From: Amycolatopsis deserti
Lineage (GTDB): Bacteria; Actinomycetota; Actinomycetes; Mycobacteriales; Pseudonocardiaceae
Direction of reading: 5' to 3'
Assembly: GCF_014653945.1 (NCBI RefSeq)
Contig: NZ_BNAU01000016.1
Coordinates: forward strand, 1 to 33,822
Length of the DNA: 33,822 nucleotides
Part shown: piece after piece, positions 7,063 through 15,296 of the stretch
How the letters are laid out: the number at the start of each line of letters is the position of its first letter
Numbering within the stretch: the first letter of the stretch is position 1
The notes under the pieces: generated by a model
The model's input: the letters and a program-made list of their open reading frames with translations, nothing else
What the model was told of the DNA's origin: nothing
Database searches by the model: none
Made by a program: the position numbers and the translations under genes

Positions 7063-9579
7063 ATGGTACCCACGATGAACCTTTCAGACCTCCTACCTGC
7101 GGATCCGGATCCCGACACGCTGTTCGAGACGTTTTCGGCCTGGACGGCCGAACGCGGGCTCGAGCTGTACCCGGCGCAGGAAGAGGCGCTGATCGAGGTC
7201 GTCTCCGGCGCCAACGTGATCCTGTCCACCCCCACCGGCTCGGGAAAGAGCCTGGTCGCGGTGGGTGCGCACTTCACCGCGATGGCCCACGGCAAGCGCA
7301 GTTACTACACCGCGCCCATCAAGGCGCTGGTCTCGGAGAAGTTCTTCCAGCTCATCGAGATCTTCGGCGCCGACAACGTGGGGATGATGACCGGCGACTC
7401 CGCGGTGAACCCGGATGCCCCCATCATCTGCTGCACCGCGGAAATCCTGGCGAACATCGCGTTGCGGTTCGGTGCCGACGCTCCGGTCGGCCAGGTCGTG
7501 GCCGACGAGTTCCACTTCTACAGCGAGCCCGACCGCGGCTGGGCGTGGCAGGTGCCGCTGCTGGAGCTGCCGAACGCACAGTTCGTGCTGATGTCGGCCA
7601 CCCTCGGTGACGTCACGTTCTTCGAGAAGGACCTGACCCGCCGCACCGGCCGCACCACCGCCGTGGTCACGTCCGCGCAGCGCCCGGTGCCGCTGACCTA
7701 CCGGTACGCGCTCACCCCGCTGCACGAGACGATGACCGAGCTGCTCGCCGGCGGCCAGGCCCCGGTGTACGTCGTGCACTTCTCGCAGGCCGCCGCGATC
7801 GAGCGGGCGCAGGCGCTGATGAGCATCAACGTCACCACCCGGGCCGAGAAGGACGCCCTGGCCGAGGCGATCGGCGACTTCCGGTTCTCCGCGGGCTTCG
7901 GCAAGACCCTGTCGCGGCTGGTGCGGCACGGCATCGGCGTGCACCACGCCGGCATGCTGCCCAAGTACCGGCGGCTGGTCGAGCAGCTCGCGCAGGCCGG
8001 GCTGCTGAAGGTGATCTGCGGGACCGACACGCTCGGCGTCGGCATCAACGTGCCGATCCGCACGGTGGTGTTCTCGGCGCTGACCAAGTACGACGGAGTG
8101 CGCCAGCGGCACCTCAAGGCGCGCGAGTTCCACCAGATCGCCGGGCGCGCGGGCCGGGCCGGGTACGACACCGACGGCTACGTCGTCGTGCAGGCGCCGG
8201 ACCACGTGATCGAGAACGCGAAGGCGCTGCAGAAGGCGGGCGACGACCCGAAGAAGAAGCGCAAGATCGTCCGCAAGAGCGCGCCGGAGGGGTTCGTCAA
8301 CTGGACGGAGAGCACGTTCGAGCGGCTGATCTCGTCCCCGCCCGAGCCGCTGACCTCCAGTTTTCAGGTCAGCCACGCGATGCTGCTGAACGTCATCTCC
8401 CGGCCGGGCAACGCGTTCGAGCACATGCGGCACCTGCTGGAGGACAACCACGAGGACCGGCCGTCGCAGCGCAAGCACATCCGCCGGGCCATCGCGATCT
8501 ACCGCGCGCTGGTGGCCGCGGGGGTGGTCGAGCGGCTGTCCGAACCGGACTCCGCGGGGCGGATCGTGCGGCTGACGATGGACCTGCAGCTGGATTTCGC
8601 GCTGAACCAGCCGCTGTCGCCGTTCGCGCTGGCCGCGATCGAACTGCTGGACACCGAGTCGCCGACGTACGCGCTCGACGTGGTGTCGGTGATCGAGTCC
8701 ACAGTGGAGAACCCGCGTCCGGTGCTGTCGCAGCAGCAGTTCAAGGCGCGCGGCGAGGCGGTCGCGGCGTTGAAGGCCGAGGGGGTCGAGTACGAGGAGC
8801 GGATGGCGCTGCTCGACGAGGTGACCTACCCGAAGCCGCTGGAGGAGCTGCTGGAGGCGGCGTACGAGACGTACCGGCGCGGGCACCCGTGGGTCGCCGA
8901 CTACGAGCTGAAGCCGAAGTCGGTCGTGCGGGACATGTACGAGCGGGCGATGAACTTCGTCGAGTACATCAACTTCTACTCGCTGGCGCGGTCGGAGGGG
9001 CTGGTGCTGCGGTACCTGGCCGACACCTATGACGCGCTGCGCCGGACGGTGCCGGACGAGGCGAAGACCGAGCCGCTGGAGGACCTGATCGCGTGGCTCG
9101 GTGAGATGGTGCGCCAGGTCGACTCGAGCCTGCTGGACGAGTGGGAGGCGCTGCGGCACCCTGGGGAGCAGCCGGTCGTCGCGCAGGCGTTGCCGGAGAA
9201 GCCGCCGCCGGTCACGGGCAACGAGCGGGCGTTCCGGGTGCTGGTGCGCAACCAGATGTTCCGGCGGGTCGAGCTGGCGGCCCGGCGCGCGTACGCGGAG
9301 CTGGGGGAGCTGGACGCGGCGTCCGGCTGGAACGACATCGAGTGGGAAGCCGCGCTGGAGGCCTACTACGAGCAGCACGAGTCGATCGGGATCGGCGCGG
9401 ATGCTCGTGGCCCGGCGATGCTGATGATCGAGAAGGAGCCGGAGGTCTGGCGGGTGAGGCAGATCTTCGACGACCCCGCGGGCGACCACGACTGGGGCAT
9501 CAGCGCCGAGGTGGACCTCCCCGCCTCCGACGAGGCGGGCACAGCGGTGCTCCGCGTGACGGCGGTGGACCAGCTCTGA
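7063..9579 (+). CDS. DEAD/DEAH-box helicase with DUF3516 domain
   Basis: This Ski2-like superfamily 2 helicase has about 838 residues. Motif I is STPTGSGKS (about residues 49-57), motif II reads DEFH instead of the commoner DEVH/DEAH, motif III is MSATLG, and motif VI is HQIAGRAGRAGYD in the second RecA domain. The C-terminal third, from about residue 510, matches the actinobacterial DUF3516 region and includes a long helical part (FVEYINFYSLARSEGLVLRYL). It probably unwinds RNA or DNA with ATP. The start is uncertain: ATG 7063 has GGGTGG 4 nt upstream, while ATG 7075 has no ribosome site. An open frame reaching back to 5674 lies opposite the neighbouring gene and is not coding. Confidence 0.9.
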   Translation: MVPTMNLSDLLPADPDPDTLFETFSAWTAERGLELYPAQEEALIEVVSGANVILSTPTGSGKSLVAVGAHFTAMAHGKRSYYTAPIKALVSEKFFQLIEIFGADNVGMMTGDSAVNPDAPIICCTAEILANIALRFGADAPVGQVVADEFHFYSEPDRGWAWQVPLLELPNAQFVLMSATLGDVTFFEKDLTRRTGRTTAVVTSAQRPVPLTYRYALTPLHETMTELLAGGQAPVYVVHFSQAAAIERAQALMSINVTTRAEKDALAEAIGDFRFSAGFGKTLSRLVRHGIGVHHAGMLPKYRRLVEQLAQAGLLKVICGTDTLGVGINVPIRTVVFSALTKYDGVRQRHLKAREFHQIAGRAGRAGYDTDGYVVVQAPDHVIENAKALQKAGDDPKKKRKIVRKSAPEGFVNWTESTFERLISSPPEPLTSSFQVSHAMLLNVISRPGNAFEHMRHLLEDNHEDRPSQRKHIRRAIAIYRALVAAGVVERLSEPDSAGRIVRLTMDLQLDFALNQPLSPFALAAIELLDTESPTYALDVVSVIESTVENPRPVLSQQQFKARGEAVAALKAEGVEYEERMALLDEVTYPKPLEELLEAAYETYRRGHPWVADYELKPKSVVRDMYERAMNFVEYINFYSLARSEGLVLRYLADTYDALRRTVPDEAKTEPLEDLIAWLGEMVRQVDSSLLDEWEALRHPGEQPVVAQALPEKPPPVTGNERAFRVLVRNQMFRRVELAARRAYAELGELDAASGWNDIEWEAALEAYYEQHESIGIGADARGPAMLMIEKEPEVWRVRQIFDDPAGDHDWGISAEVDLPASDEAGTAVLRVTAVDQL

Positions 9580-9612
9580 GCCGGGCGGCCGTGGTCCGGC
9601 CGCTGCCCGGCT
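9579..9612 (+). terminator. Hairpin terminator after the helicase gene
   Basis: AGCCGGGC-GGCCG pairs with CGGCC-gct-GCCCGGCT: 13 pairs with a 3-nt bulge and a TGGTC loop. It begins at the last base of the stop codon. No T-tract follows. Confidence 0.7.
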
Positions 9613-9803
9613 GAGGCGGGCGGTCAGGCGCGATTGCTGGCCTTCGTCGGGCCGACGCGGGATGCGCGGCCGGCCCAGCTCCCGGCCCCGGCGCGCTGTG
9701 GGCCGTCCCGGGAGGTGCTCGGCCGGCGGCGTGGTGGTCCTGCGCGGCTTCTGGTTGGCCTCGTGCCGGCGCTGGTCCGGCTCTCGAGGGCGTCGAGGGG
9801 AGT

Positions 9804-9847
9804 CTCCTCGCCGCGGCGTCCTGGGGGCTGGACGCCGCGGCGAGGAG
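9804..9847 (-). terminator. Perfect 18-bp hairpin terminator
   Basis: Bases 9804-9821 pair without mismatch with 9830-9847 around the 8-nt loop TGGGGGCT. The hairpin sits 6 nt past the stop of the repeat-protein gene on the minus strand and could also stop read-through from the helicase side. Apart from this and the hairpin at 9579-9612, the interval 9580-9853 shows nothing recognisable. Confidence 0.75.
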
Positions 9848-9853
9848 CGTCGG

Positions 9854-11134
9854 TCAGCGCCGGTGTCGGGGCCCGGCGTCGACCGGGCCGGGGTCCGGCG
9901 CGGCGGTCTCTGGGTAGCGCGGCAGGCCGGCGAAGGTGCCCGAGCCCTGCTGCTGCGGAACAGCCGGCTGCTGCGGCGGCGGGTCCTGGTCGGTCTGCGG
10001 GAAGGGCTCCGGGTTGCGGCGGTACAGCGCCGGTGTCGGAGCGGTGGGCGCCATGTCCATCGGCGAGCCGACGGACGGCACGTTCCCGGAGGCGTAGGCG
10101 GGCTGCGCCCCGGACGCCACCTCACTCGACGCGTACGTGGGCTGGCCGCTGGAGGCGTAGGCGGCGTGCGCGCCGGATGGCACGCCCGCGGAGCCGTAGG
10201 AACGCTGCGCGCCGGACGGCATCTCGCCGGAGCCGTAGGTGGGCTGGGCGCCGGACGGCACTTCACTCGAGGCATACGCGGGCTGCGCCCCGGACGACAT
10301 CTCACCCGAGGCCGAGGGCTGAGCCCCGGACGGCATCTCCCCGGAGCCGTAGCTGGCCTGGGCGCCGGAGGGCACGTCGCCCGACGCGTAGGCAGCCGGC
10401 GCACCTGCGGACATCTCCCCAGAGGCGTACATGGGCTGCGCCCCGGAGGGCATCTCCCCGGAGGCGTACATGGGCTGCGCCCCGGAGGGCATCTCCCCGG
10501 AGGCGTACGTGCCCTGGGACCCGGACGTCGCCTCCCGGGACGCGTACGTGGGCTGGGCGCCGGAGGGCGTCTCCCCAGACGCGGCCTGCGTCCCGGACGG
10601 CGCATCACCCGACGCGTACCCGGCCTGAGCCGCGGACGGCACCTCGCCGGAGCCGTAGGACGGCGTCGGCGTGCTGGAGTCCGAGTAGGCCGAGCCGTAC
10701 GACGGCATCGGCACGTCGGCCGGTGTCTTGGCCACCGGGCGCCTCGGGTCGGGCATCGGTGCGTGGGCCGCCGCCGGGTCCATCGCGGCCGGGCGCTCGA
10801 CCTGCGGGTTCTGCCCGGGCAGGATGTCCATCGGCGACCCAGCCCGCTGCGCCGGCGGCGCGTGGTGCCGCCCCTGGCCGCGGGCCATCTCGTCCTCGCC
10901 GGAGTACCCGGCCAGCGGGTTCTTGGCGTTGCGCTTCGGCCCGCGCCGGGCCAGCCCCACCAGCCCGAACAGGCCCAGCAGCCCCAGCAGGCCCCAAAGC
11001 CCCGGGGGTATGTTCCGGAGCTGTTCCTGCGCGAGAACGGACTCGGCCGGCGCGGCGCTCGCCACGGCCGAACCGGACGGCAGGAGGACGCACACCGCGG
11101 CGGCGACCGTCCCGAGGCGGGCCCTGTCAGGCAT
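9854..11134 (-). CDS. Exported or membrane protein with about sixteen 13-residue repeats
   Basis: The product has 426 residues. Residues 8-29 resemble a signal peptide (AAAVCVLLPSGSAVASAAPA). Residues 45-62 form a Gly/Leu membrane helix, LWGLLGLLGLFGLVGL, followed by ARRGPKR, like WG-type small membrane anchors of actinomycetes. Residues 160-354 are tandem repeats of consensus YASGEMPSGAQPx, some shortened (YASSGQPT). The motifs SPMDILPGQ and SPMDMAPTA flank the repeat block, and the tail is rich in Pro and Gln. There are no enzyme motifs. I infer a flexible extracytoplasmic or cytoplasm-facing tail on a membrane anchor. It is unusual in keeping the opposite strand open for 500 codons, a by-product of the repeat period being a multiple of three. 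Topology is uncertain. Confidence 0.75.
   Translation of the reverse strand: MPDRARLGTVAAAVCVLLPSGSAVASAAPAESVLAQEQLRNIPPGLWGLLGLLGLFGLVGLARRGPKRNAKNPLAGYSGEDEMARGQGRHHAPPAQRAGSPMDILPGQNPQVERPAAMDPAAAHAPMPDPRRPVAKTPADVPMPSYGSAYSDSSTPTPSYGSGEVPSAAQAGYASGDAPSGTQAASGETPSGAQPTYASREATSGSQGTYASGEMPSGAQPMYASGEMPSGAQPMYASGEMSAGAPAAYASGDVPSGAQASYGSGEMPSGAQPSASGEMSSGAQPAYASSEVPSGAQPTYGSGEMPSGAQRSYGSAGVPSGAHAAYASSGQPTYASSEVASGAQPAYASGNVPSVGSPMDMAPTAPTPALYRRNPEPFPQTDQDPPPQQPAVPQQQGSGTFAGLPRYPETAAPDPGPVDAGPRHRR
10073..10657 (-). repeat. 39-bp tandem repeats inside the surface-protein gene
   Basis: About sixteen degenerate 39-bp units encode the 13-residue repeat. Copies at 10422-10460 and 10461-10499 are identical over 39 bp, so at least one duplication is recent. 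One 24-bp unit and some 36-bp units show in-frame losses. The array should be prone to length variation between strains. Confidence 0.9.
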
Positions 11135-11276
11135 TACGGCTCACTCCCCTGGTTGTGGTGACGCCACGATGTACCCGTCACCACGGGGTCCAGACCAGAT
11201 GCCGACCTAGTGGGTGACCTGCACCACCTGCGCGGGTGACTCCGCTTGCGGCGCCGGAATCGTCGGGGTCCGCGTG

Positions 11277-11282
11277 TAACCT
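11277..11282 (+). promoter_or_regulatory. Candidate -10 box for leaderless P450 mRNA
   Basis: TAACCT ends 6 nt before the P450 ATG and no Shine-Dalgarno sequence is present, consistent with transcription starting at the start codon. Confidence 0.45.
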
Positions 11283-11288
11283 GCGGCC

Positions 11289-12551
11289 ATGGGGCTTCGC
11301 GAACGTGTGGTTTCCTGGGTGGGCCGCCGTTACCTCGCCAGAGCGCAGAAAAAGGGCTTCGACCTGTCGGTCCTGCCCGATTCCGCGCTCATGCCGCTGC
11401 GCCGCGACGGCCTGGACCCGGTGCCCGAGCTGGGCGCGACCAGGCGGGAGGCGCCGGTCAGCCGGTTGCCGCTGCCCTTCGGCATCCACGCGTGGCTGGT
11501 CACCGGTTACGGCGAAGCGAAGGAAGTGCTCGCCGCCACGGACAAGTTCAGCAACGACTACACCAACCTCGTCGGCAAGGCGGGGCTGTCCGCCGAGCAG
11601 AACCCGGGCGGGCTCGGGTTCGCGGACCCGCCGGATCACACGCGGCTGCGCAAGATGCTCACCCCGGAGTTCACGATGCGCCGGCTGAACCGGCTCACGC
11701 CACGCATCGACGAGATCATCGCCGAGCAGCTCGACGCGATGGAGAAGAACGGCGGCACGGTCGACCTGATGCAGTCGTTCGCGCTGCCGATCCCGTCGCT
11801 GACGATCTGCGAACTGCTCGGCGTTTCCTACGAGGACCGGGACGACTTCCAGCGGCTGAGCACGGTCCGGTTCGACCTGTTCGCCGGGGCTGGCGCGTCG
11901 TTCGGCGCGATCTCCGAGTCACTGTCCTATTTGCTCGAAATCGTGAAGAAGCAGCGCGCCGAGCCGGGCGACGGCCTGCTCGGCATGCTGGTGAAGGAGC
12001 ACGGCGACGACATCTCCGACCAGGAGCTGGCCGGCCTCGCCGACGGTGTGCTGACCGGCGGCCTGGAGACGACCGCGAGCATGCTGGCCCTGGGCGCGAT
12101 CGTGCTGCTGCGGGACCGGGCGACGTTCGAACTGGTGCGCGACTCCGACGAGGCGGCGCGCGACTTCGTCGAGGAGCTGCTGCGGTACCTGACGGTGGTG
12201 CAGGTGGCGTTCCCGCGGTTCGCGCGGGAGGACGTCACGGTCGGCGGGCAGGAGATCGCCAAGGGCGACATCGTGTTCGTGTCGTTGAGCGGGGCCAACC
12301 GGGACGCCGCCCTGGGTGCCGGGGTGGAGTCGTTCGACCCCACCCGCCCGGCGACGCAGCACCTGGCCTTCGGCTGGGGCGCGCACCGCTGCATCGGGGC
12401 GGAGCTGGCGCGCATGGAGCTGCGCGCCGCGTACCCGGCGCTGGTGCGGCGTTTCCCCAACCTGCGGCTGGACATCGAGCCGGAGCAGCTGAGCTACCGC
12501 CGGACGTCGATCGTCTACGGCGTGGACACGCTGCCGGTGCGGGTCAACTGA
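11289..12551 (+). CDS. Cytochrome P450
   Basis: The 420-residue soluble bacterial-type P450 has FADPPDHTRLRK at residues 111-122 (C-helix), the oxygen-activating I-helix TGGLETTAS at 256-264, ExxR at E296-R299, and the haem loop FGWGAHRCIG with the cysteinate ligand at C368. It would oxidise a small hydrophobic substrate using electrons from a ferredoxin; no redox partner is adjacent, although one is encoded with the second P450 at 18383-19767. The substrate is unknown. The N-terminus (GLRERVVSWVGRRYLAR) is longer and more basic than usual. Its last 8 nt overlap the convergent hepT gene. Confidence 0.92.
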   Translation: MGLRERVVSWVGRRYLARAQKKGFDLSVLPDSALMPLRRDGLDPVPELGATRREAPVSRLPLPFGIHAWLVTGYGEAKEVLAATDKFSNDYTNLVGKAGLSAEQNPGGLGFADPPDHTRLRKMLTPEFTMRRLNRLTPRIDEIIAEQLDAMEKNGGTVDLMQSFALPIPSLTICELLGVSYEDRDDFQRLSTVRFDLFAGAGASFGAISESLSYLLEIVKKQRAEPGDGLLGMLVKEHGDDISDQELAGLADGVLTGGLETTASMLALGAIVLLRDRATFELVRDSDEAARDFVEELLRYLTVVQVAFPRFAREDVTVGGQEIAKGDIVFVSLSGANRDAALGAGVESFDPTRPATQHLAFGWGAHRCIGAELARMELRAAYPALVRRFPNLRLDIEPEQLSYRRTSIVYGVDTLPVRVN

Positions 12552-12880
12552 GTTCGTCGAGCACGGCGCGGAGGGCTTTCACCAGCTCACCGAGCTGCTC
12601 GTTCGCTGTGGTGTGCAGGATCGTCAGGTCGATGGACCAGTAGCCGTGGACGATCCGGTTCCGGAGATCGGCCGGCCGGCGCCAGGGAACTTCCGGGTGC
12701 TGGGCCTTCAAATCCTCGGAGACCTGTGCCGCCGCTTCGCCGAGGACCGTGAAGTTCCACAGCAGCGCATCCCGCCGCTGCCGATCGCTCTCGAGATCCT
12801 CCACGTCCGCGCCGAGCGCCAGAAGCCGCGCCTGTTCGGCCGTCGATCATCTCCGCGATCAGCAGGTGATCACGCCGCAT
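12544..12880 (-). pseudogene. hepT: Frameshifted HepT-like HEPN toxin
   Basis: Two frames together make a full HepT/DUF86 protein. The first reads MRRDHLLIAEMID from ATG 12880. The second reads AEQARLLALGADVEDLESDR and on to VLDELS. The join falls near 12838-12845, where loss of two bases from a GAC-GCG-GCC run, or gain of one base, would explain the break. The catalytic RNase/AMPylation-target motif R-x4-H-x-Y is intact in the second frame as RNRIVHGY. In the family, HepT is an RNase toxin silenced by MntA, which AMPylates the motif Tyr. An internal GTG at 12804 could give an 86-residue truncated protein. The ATG overlaps the mntA stop by 11 nt, so translation was coupled. Confidence 0.75.
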
Positions 12881-13154
12881 AGAGTGGCCTCGACTCGGCG
12901 AGCACCGATTCACGCAGCAGCGGGTTCAGGTACCGCTTCGCGACCAGATCGACCGGCCGCCCGAACAGTTCGGTGAGCTCCGCGTTCAGGTCCTCGATCT
13001 CCCACCCCAACCGGACACCGGGCCGGAGTTCGTACATGATGTCGATGTCGCTCGACGGCAGGTCCTCACCGCGGGCGGTGGAGCCGAACACGAGCAGCTC
13101 GGCGATGCCGTACCGCGCGCAGATCTCGCGGAGCGCGGCTTCGTCGACGGTCAT
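12870..13154 (-). CDS. mntA: MntA-like nucleotidyltransferase antitoxin
   Basis: This 94-residue minimal nucleotidyltransferase has the signature GS-x10-DxD (GSTARGEDLPSSDIDIMYE) at about residues 25-43, where the Gly-Ser and two Asp residues bind ATP-Mg. In the family it transfers AMP to the HEPN toxin HepT and so neutralises it. The ATG at 13154 was chosen because GGAAGGAG lies 6 nt upstream; a longer frame to 13187 lacks this. It overlaps hepT by 11 nt, the usual antitoxin-first order for this system. The gene looks intact although its partner is frameshifted. Confidence 0.85.
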   Translation of the reverse strand: MTVDEAALREICARYGIAELLVFGSTARGEDLPSSDIDIMYELRPGVRLGWEIEDLNAELTELFGRPVDLVAKRYLNPLLRESVLAESRPLYAA

Positions 13155-13204
13155 GCCAGGCTCCTTCCGAGTTGCGCAGTAAAGCACAAATGTAACCGAG
13201 CAGG

Positions 13205-14170
13205 TCAGGCCTTGTCAGCGCCGCGAAGCCGCAGCACCCCCTCGGCCGCTGGGGTGTCCGTGATCAGCGTCGACACCAGGCCCGACCGCAGTACGGCGTC
13301 GATCGCTTCGGCTTTCGGCGCTGTGTAGCCCAGCGCGATCACCTCGGGCACCTTCAGCAGCTCCGCCGTGTCGATCGCCAGCACGTGGTGCGCCAGGCCC
13401 GTCGACAGCGGCTTCCCTTCGCCGTCGAACAGCCGGGCCGCGACCTCCGCGCGAGCGCCCCGCGTCGTGATCGCCTCGCGTTCGGCCGGCGACACCGCGT
13501 CGTACACCGTCGACTCGCCCGGCAGCCACGCCCCGATGCTCACCACCGCCTTCGTCAGCCGCGGGAACTGCGCGAACGTCTCCGCGATCCCCGGCTGCCG
13601 CCGCAGGATCTCCGTCGTCCGGCGGTCCGGCAGCACCAGCGGCCCGTAGATCGGGTACGCGTCCCCGCCGGACACCTCCGCCACCTGCCGCACCGTCTCC
13701 ACCGACCGGTCCCGCATGTCCATCCCGGCCTGCACCCCGCACAACTGCACGATCGGGCACTTCGGCAGCCGCCGCACCGCCGCCGCCATCGCGTTCACCG
13801 ACCGCGCCCACGACAGCCCCAGCACGTCGTCCTCGGTGACCGTCTCCGACAGCAGCTGCGCCGCGAACGCCCCGATCTGCCGTCGCACCTGCGGCCGCGG
13901 CCCGGCGCTGGCCGCTCGATTGAGCACGAACGCCTGCCGCAGCCCGTACGCCGACCGCAGCTCGTCGGACAACCGCACGTCGATCGGCGCCGGCGGCGCG
14001 AACTCCACCCGCACCAGTCCCCGCTCCAGTGCGGAGTCGATGAGCCGGGCCACCTTGAACCTGCTGATCCCGAAGTCGGCGGCGATTTCGATCTTCGAAT
14101 GCCCCAGCACGTAGAACCGGTGCGCCACGAGTGTCGCGGTGAGCCCGTCCATCATGCCCGTCTCGCTCAT
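13205..14170 (-). CDS. SorC/DeoR-type sugar-binding transcriptional regulator
   Basis: The protein has about 321 residues: an N-terminal helix-turn-helix (HSKIEIAADFGISRFKVARLIDSALERGLV, residues 24-53, interrupted by one turn) and a C-terminal phosphosugar-binding domain with LGLSWARSVNAMAAAVRRL and VPEVIALGYTAPKAEAI. SorC members sense a phosphorylated sugar or polyol and control the adjacent operon. It is divergent from the dehydrogenase-ABC transporter operon, which it probably regulates. The ATG 14170 has no Shine-Dalgarno sequence, but TATAGT lies 6 nt upstream, so a leaderless transcript is likely. A longer frame to 14305 crosses the promoter region and is rejected. Confidence 0.88.
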   Translation of the reverse strand: MSETGMMDGLTATLVAHRFYVLGHSKIEIAADFGISRFKVARLIDSALERGLVRVEFAPPAPIDVRLSDELRSAYGLRQAFVLNRAASAGPRPQVRRQIGAFAAQLLSETVTEDDVLGLSWARSVNAMAAAVRRLPKCPIVQLCGVQAGMDMRDRSVETVRQVAEVSGGDAYPIYGPLVLPDRRTTEILRRQPGIAETFAQFPRLTKAVVSIGAWLPGESTVYDAVSPAEREAITTRGARAEVAARLFDGEGKPLSTGLAHHVLAIDTAELLKVPEVIALGYTAPKAEAIDAVLRSGLVSTLITDTPAAEGVLRLRGADKA

Positions 14171-14172
14171 TT

Positions 14173-14273
14173 GAGCACTATAGCTCGCATCCCGTTGACG
14201 AGAAACCGCCAAAACCCCTCTAATGCATGACCGAGCATGTGACCACAGAGTCGTGAGGCGCTCAGATGAGCGC
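14173..14273. promoter_or_regulatory. Divergent control region of the polyol module
   Basis: On the minus strand TATAGT (14182 to 14177) precedes the sorC ATG by 6 nt and is framed by the dyad GAGC-N6-GCTC (14173-14186), so a protein bound there would block the -10. On the plus strand TTGACG starts near 14195 and TAATGC lies about 20 nt further, a weak promoter. A perfect 16-bp palindrome, GCGCTCA-GA-TGAGCGC, lies at 14258-14273, just ahead of the dehydrogenase ribosome site. These are candidate operator sites for the SorC protein. Confidence 0.5.
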
Positions 14274-14291
14274 AGGAAGAGGTGAGACGGC

Positions 14292-15296
14292 ATGCGCGCC
14301 GCCATCGTCGATCAGCCGGGTGCCATCAGGGTCGGCGAGGTTCCCGATCCCACGCCGGGGGAGCGCGACGTCGTGATCAAGGTCGGCGCGTGCGGCATCT
14401 GCGGCACCGACCTGCACATCGCCGACGGTCACTTCCCGCCGACGCCCTACCCGATCGTCCCCGGCCACGAGTTCGCCGGCGAGATCGTCGAGATCGGTAA
14501 GAACGTCCCCGGCGGCTGGCAGGTCGGCGACCGGGTGGCCGTCGACCCGTCCCTGTTCTGCGGCTACTGCGACCCGTGCCGCGCCGGCCACGGCAACCTC
14601 TGCGAGAACTGGGGCGCCACCGGCGACACCGTCAACGGCGCCTTCGCCGAGTACGTCGCCGTCCCCGCCAGCACCTGCTACCGCCTGCCCGACCACCTGT
14701 CCTGGCAGGAGGGCGCCCTGGTCGAGCCGGTGTCCTGCGCGGTGCACGGTGTCCGACGGATCGGGGTCGAGGCCGGCGAGCGCTTCCTGGTCGTCGGCGC
14801 CGGGACCATGGGCCTGATCATGCAGATGCTCCTGCAGCGAGCCGGCGCCAACGTCACGGTCGTCGACCGCAACGCGTCCCGCCTGCCGCGGGCCAAGGAC
14901 CTCGGTGCGCACGCCGTCGCCACCGATATGTCCGAACTGGACGGTGAGCGGTTCGACGCGGCGGCCGACTGCACCGGTGCGGCCCCGGCGATCGAGGCCG
15001 CGTTCGATTCGCTGCGCCGCGGCGGGCGTCTGCTCGTCTTCGGCGTCGCCCCGGCGGAGGCGCGGGTCGCGCTTTCGCCGTTCCGGATCTACAACGACGA
15101 GATCACGGTGGTGGGTTCGATGGCTGTTCTGCACTCCTACGGCGCCGCGCTGGACCTGGTGTCCTCCGGCGCGGTCGACACGAAGGCCCTGCTGACCGAC
15201 GCGTTGCCGCTGGAGCGGTTCCCCGACGCCCTGGACCTGATGCGCAGTGGTGCGGGTCTGAAGGTGCAGGTGCTGCCGGGAGCCACGGATGCGTAA
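14292..15296 (+). CDS. Zinc-dependent alcohol/polyol dehydrogenase
   Basis: This 334-residue medium-chain dehydrogenase has the catalytic zinc motif CGICGTDLHIADGHFPP (Cys about 37) and GHEFAGEIVEIG (His about 59-Glu). The structural-zinc lobe has Cys residues in CGYCDPCRAGHGNLC (about 90-104), and the Rossmann loop VVGAGTMGLIMQML is at about 165-178. It probably oxidises a secondary alcohol of a polyol to the ketose with NAD(P). It is the first gene of the operon; its stop overlaps the start of the binding-protein gene (ATGCGTAA). The context of sugar-type ABC genes and a SorC regulator supports a polyol or sugar substrate, but the exact one is unknown. Confidence 0.9.
   Translation: MRAAIVDQPGAIRVGEVPDPTPGERDVVIKVGACGICGTDLHIADGHFPPTPYPIVPGHEFAGEIVEIGKNVPGGWQVGDRVAVDPSLFCGYCDPCRAGHGNLCENWGATGDTVNGAFAEYVAVPASTCYRLPDHLSWQEGALVEPVSCAVHGVRRIGVEAGERFLVVGAGTMGLIMQMLLQRAGANVTVVDRNASRLPRAKDLGAHAVATDMSELDGERFDAAADCTGAAPAIEAAFDSLRRGGRLLVFGVAPAEARVALSPFRIYNDEITVVGSMAVLHSYGAALDLVSSGAVDTKALLTDALPLERFPDALDLMRSGAGLKVQVLPGATDA

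Noticed and set aside
7093..10608. 1171-codon minus-strand open frame
   Set aside because: It lies antisense to the helicase, is dominated by Arg/Pro/His/Val residues typical of shadow frames in GC-rich DNA, and crosses two terminators.
9662..11161. Plus-strand repeat frame (GGVHGLRPGGHLP type)
   Set aside because: The 39-bp repeats keep every frame open; the minus frame has the signal peptide, membrane helix and terminator.
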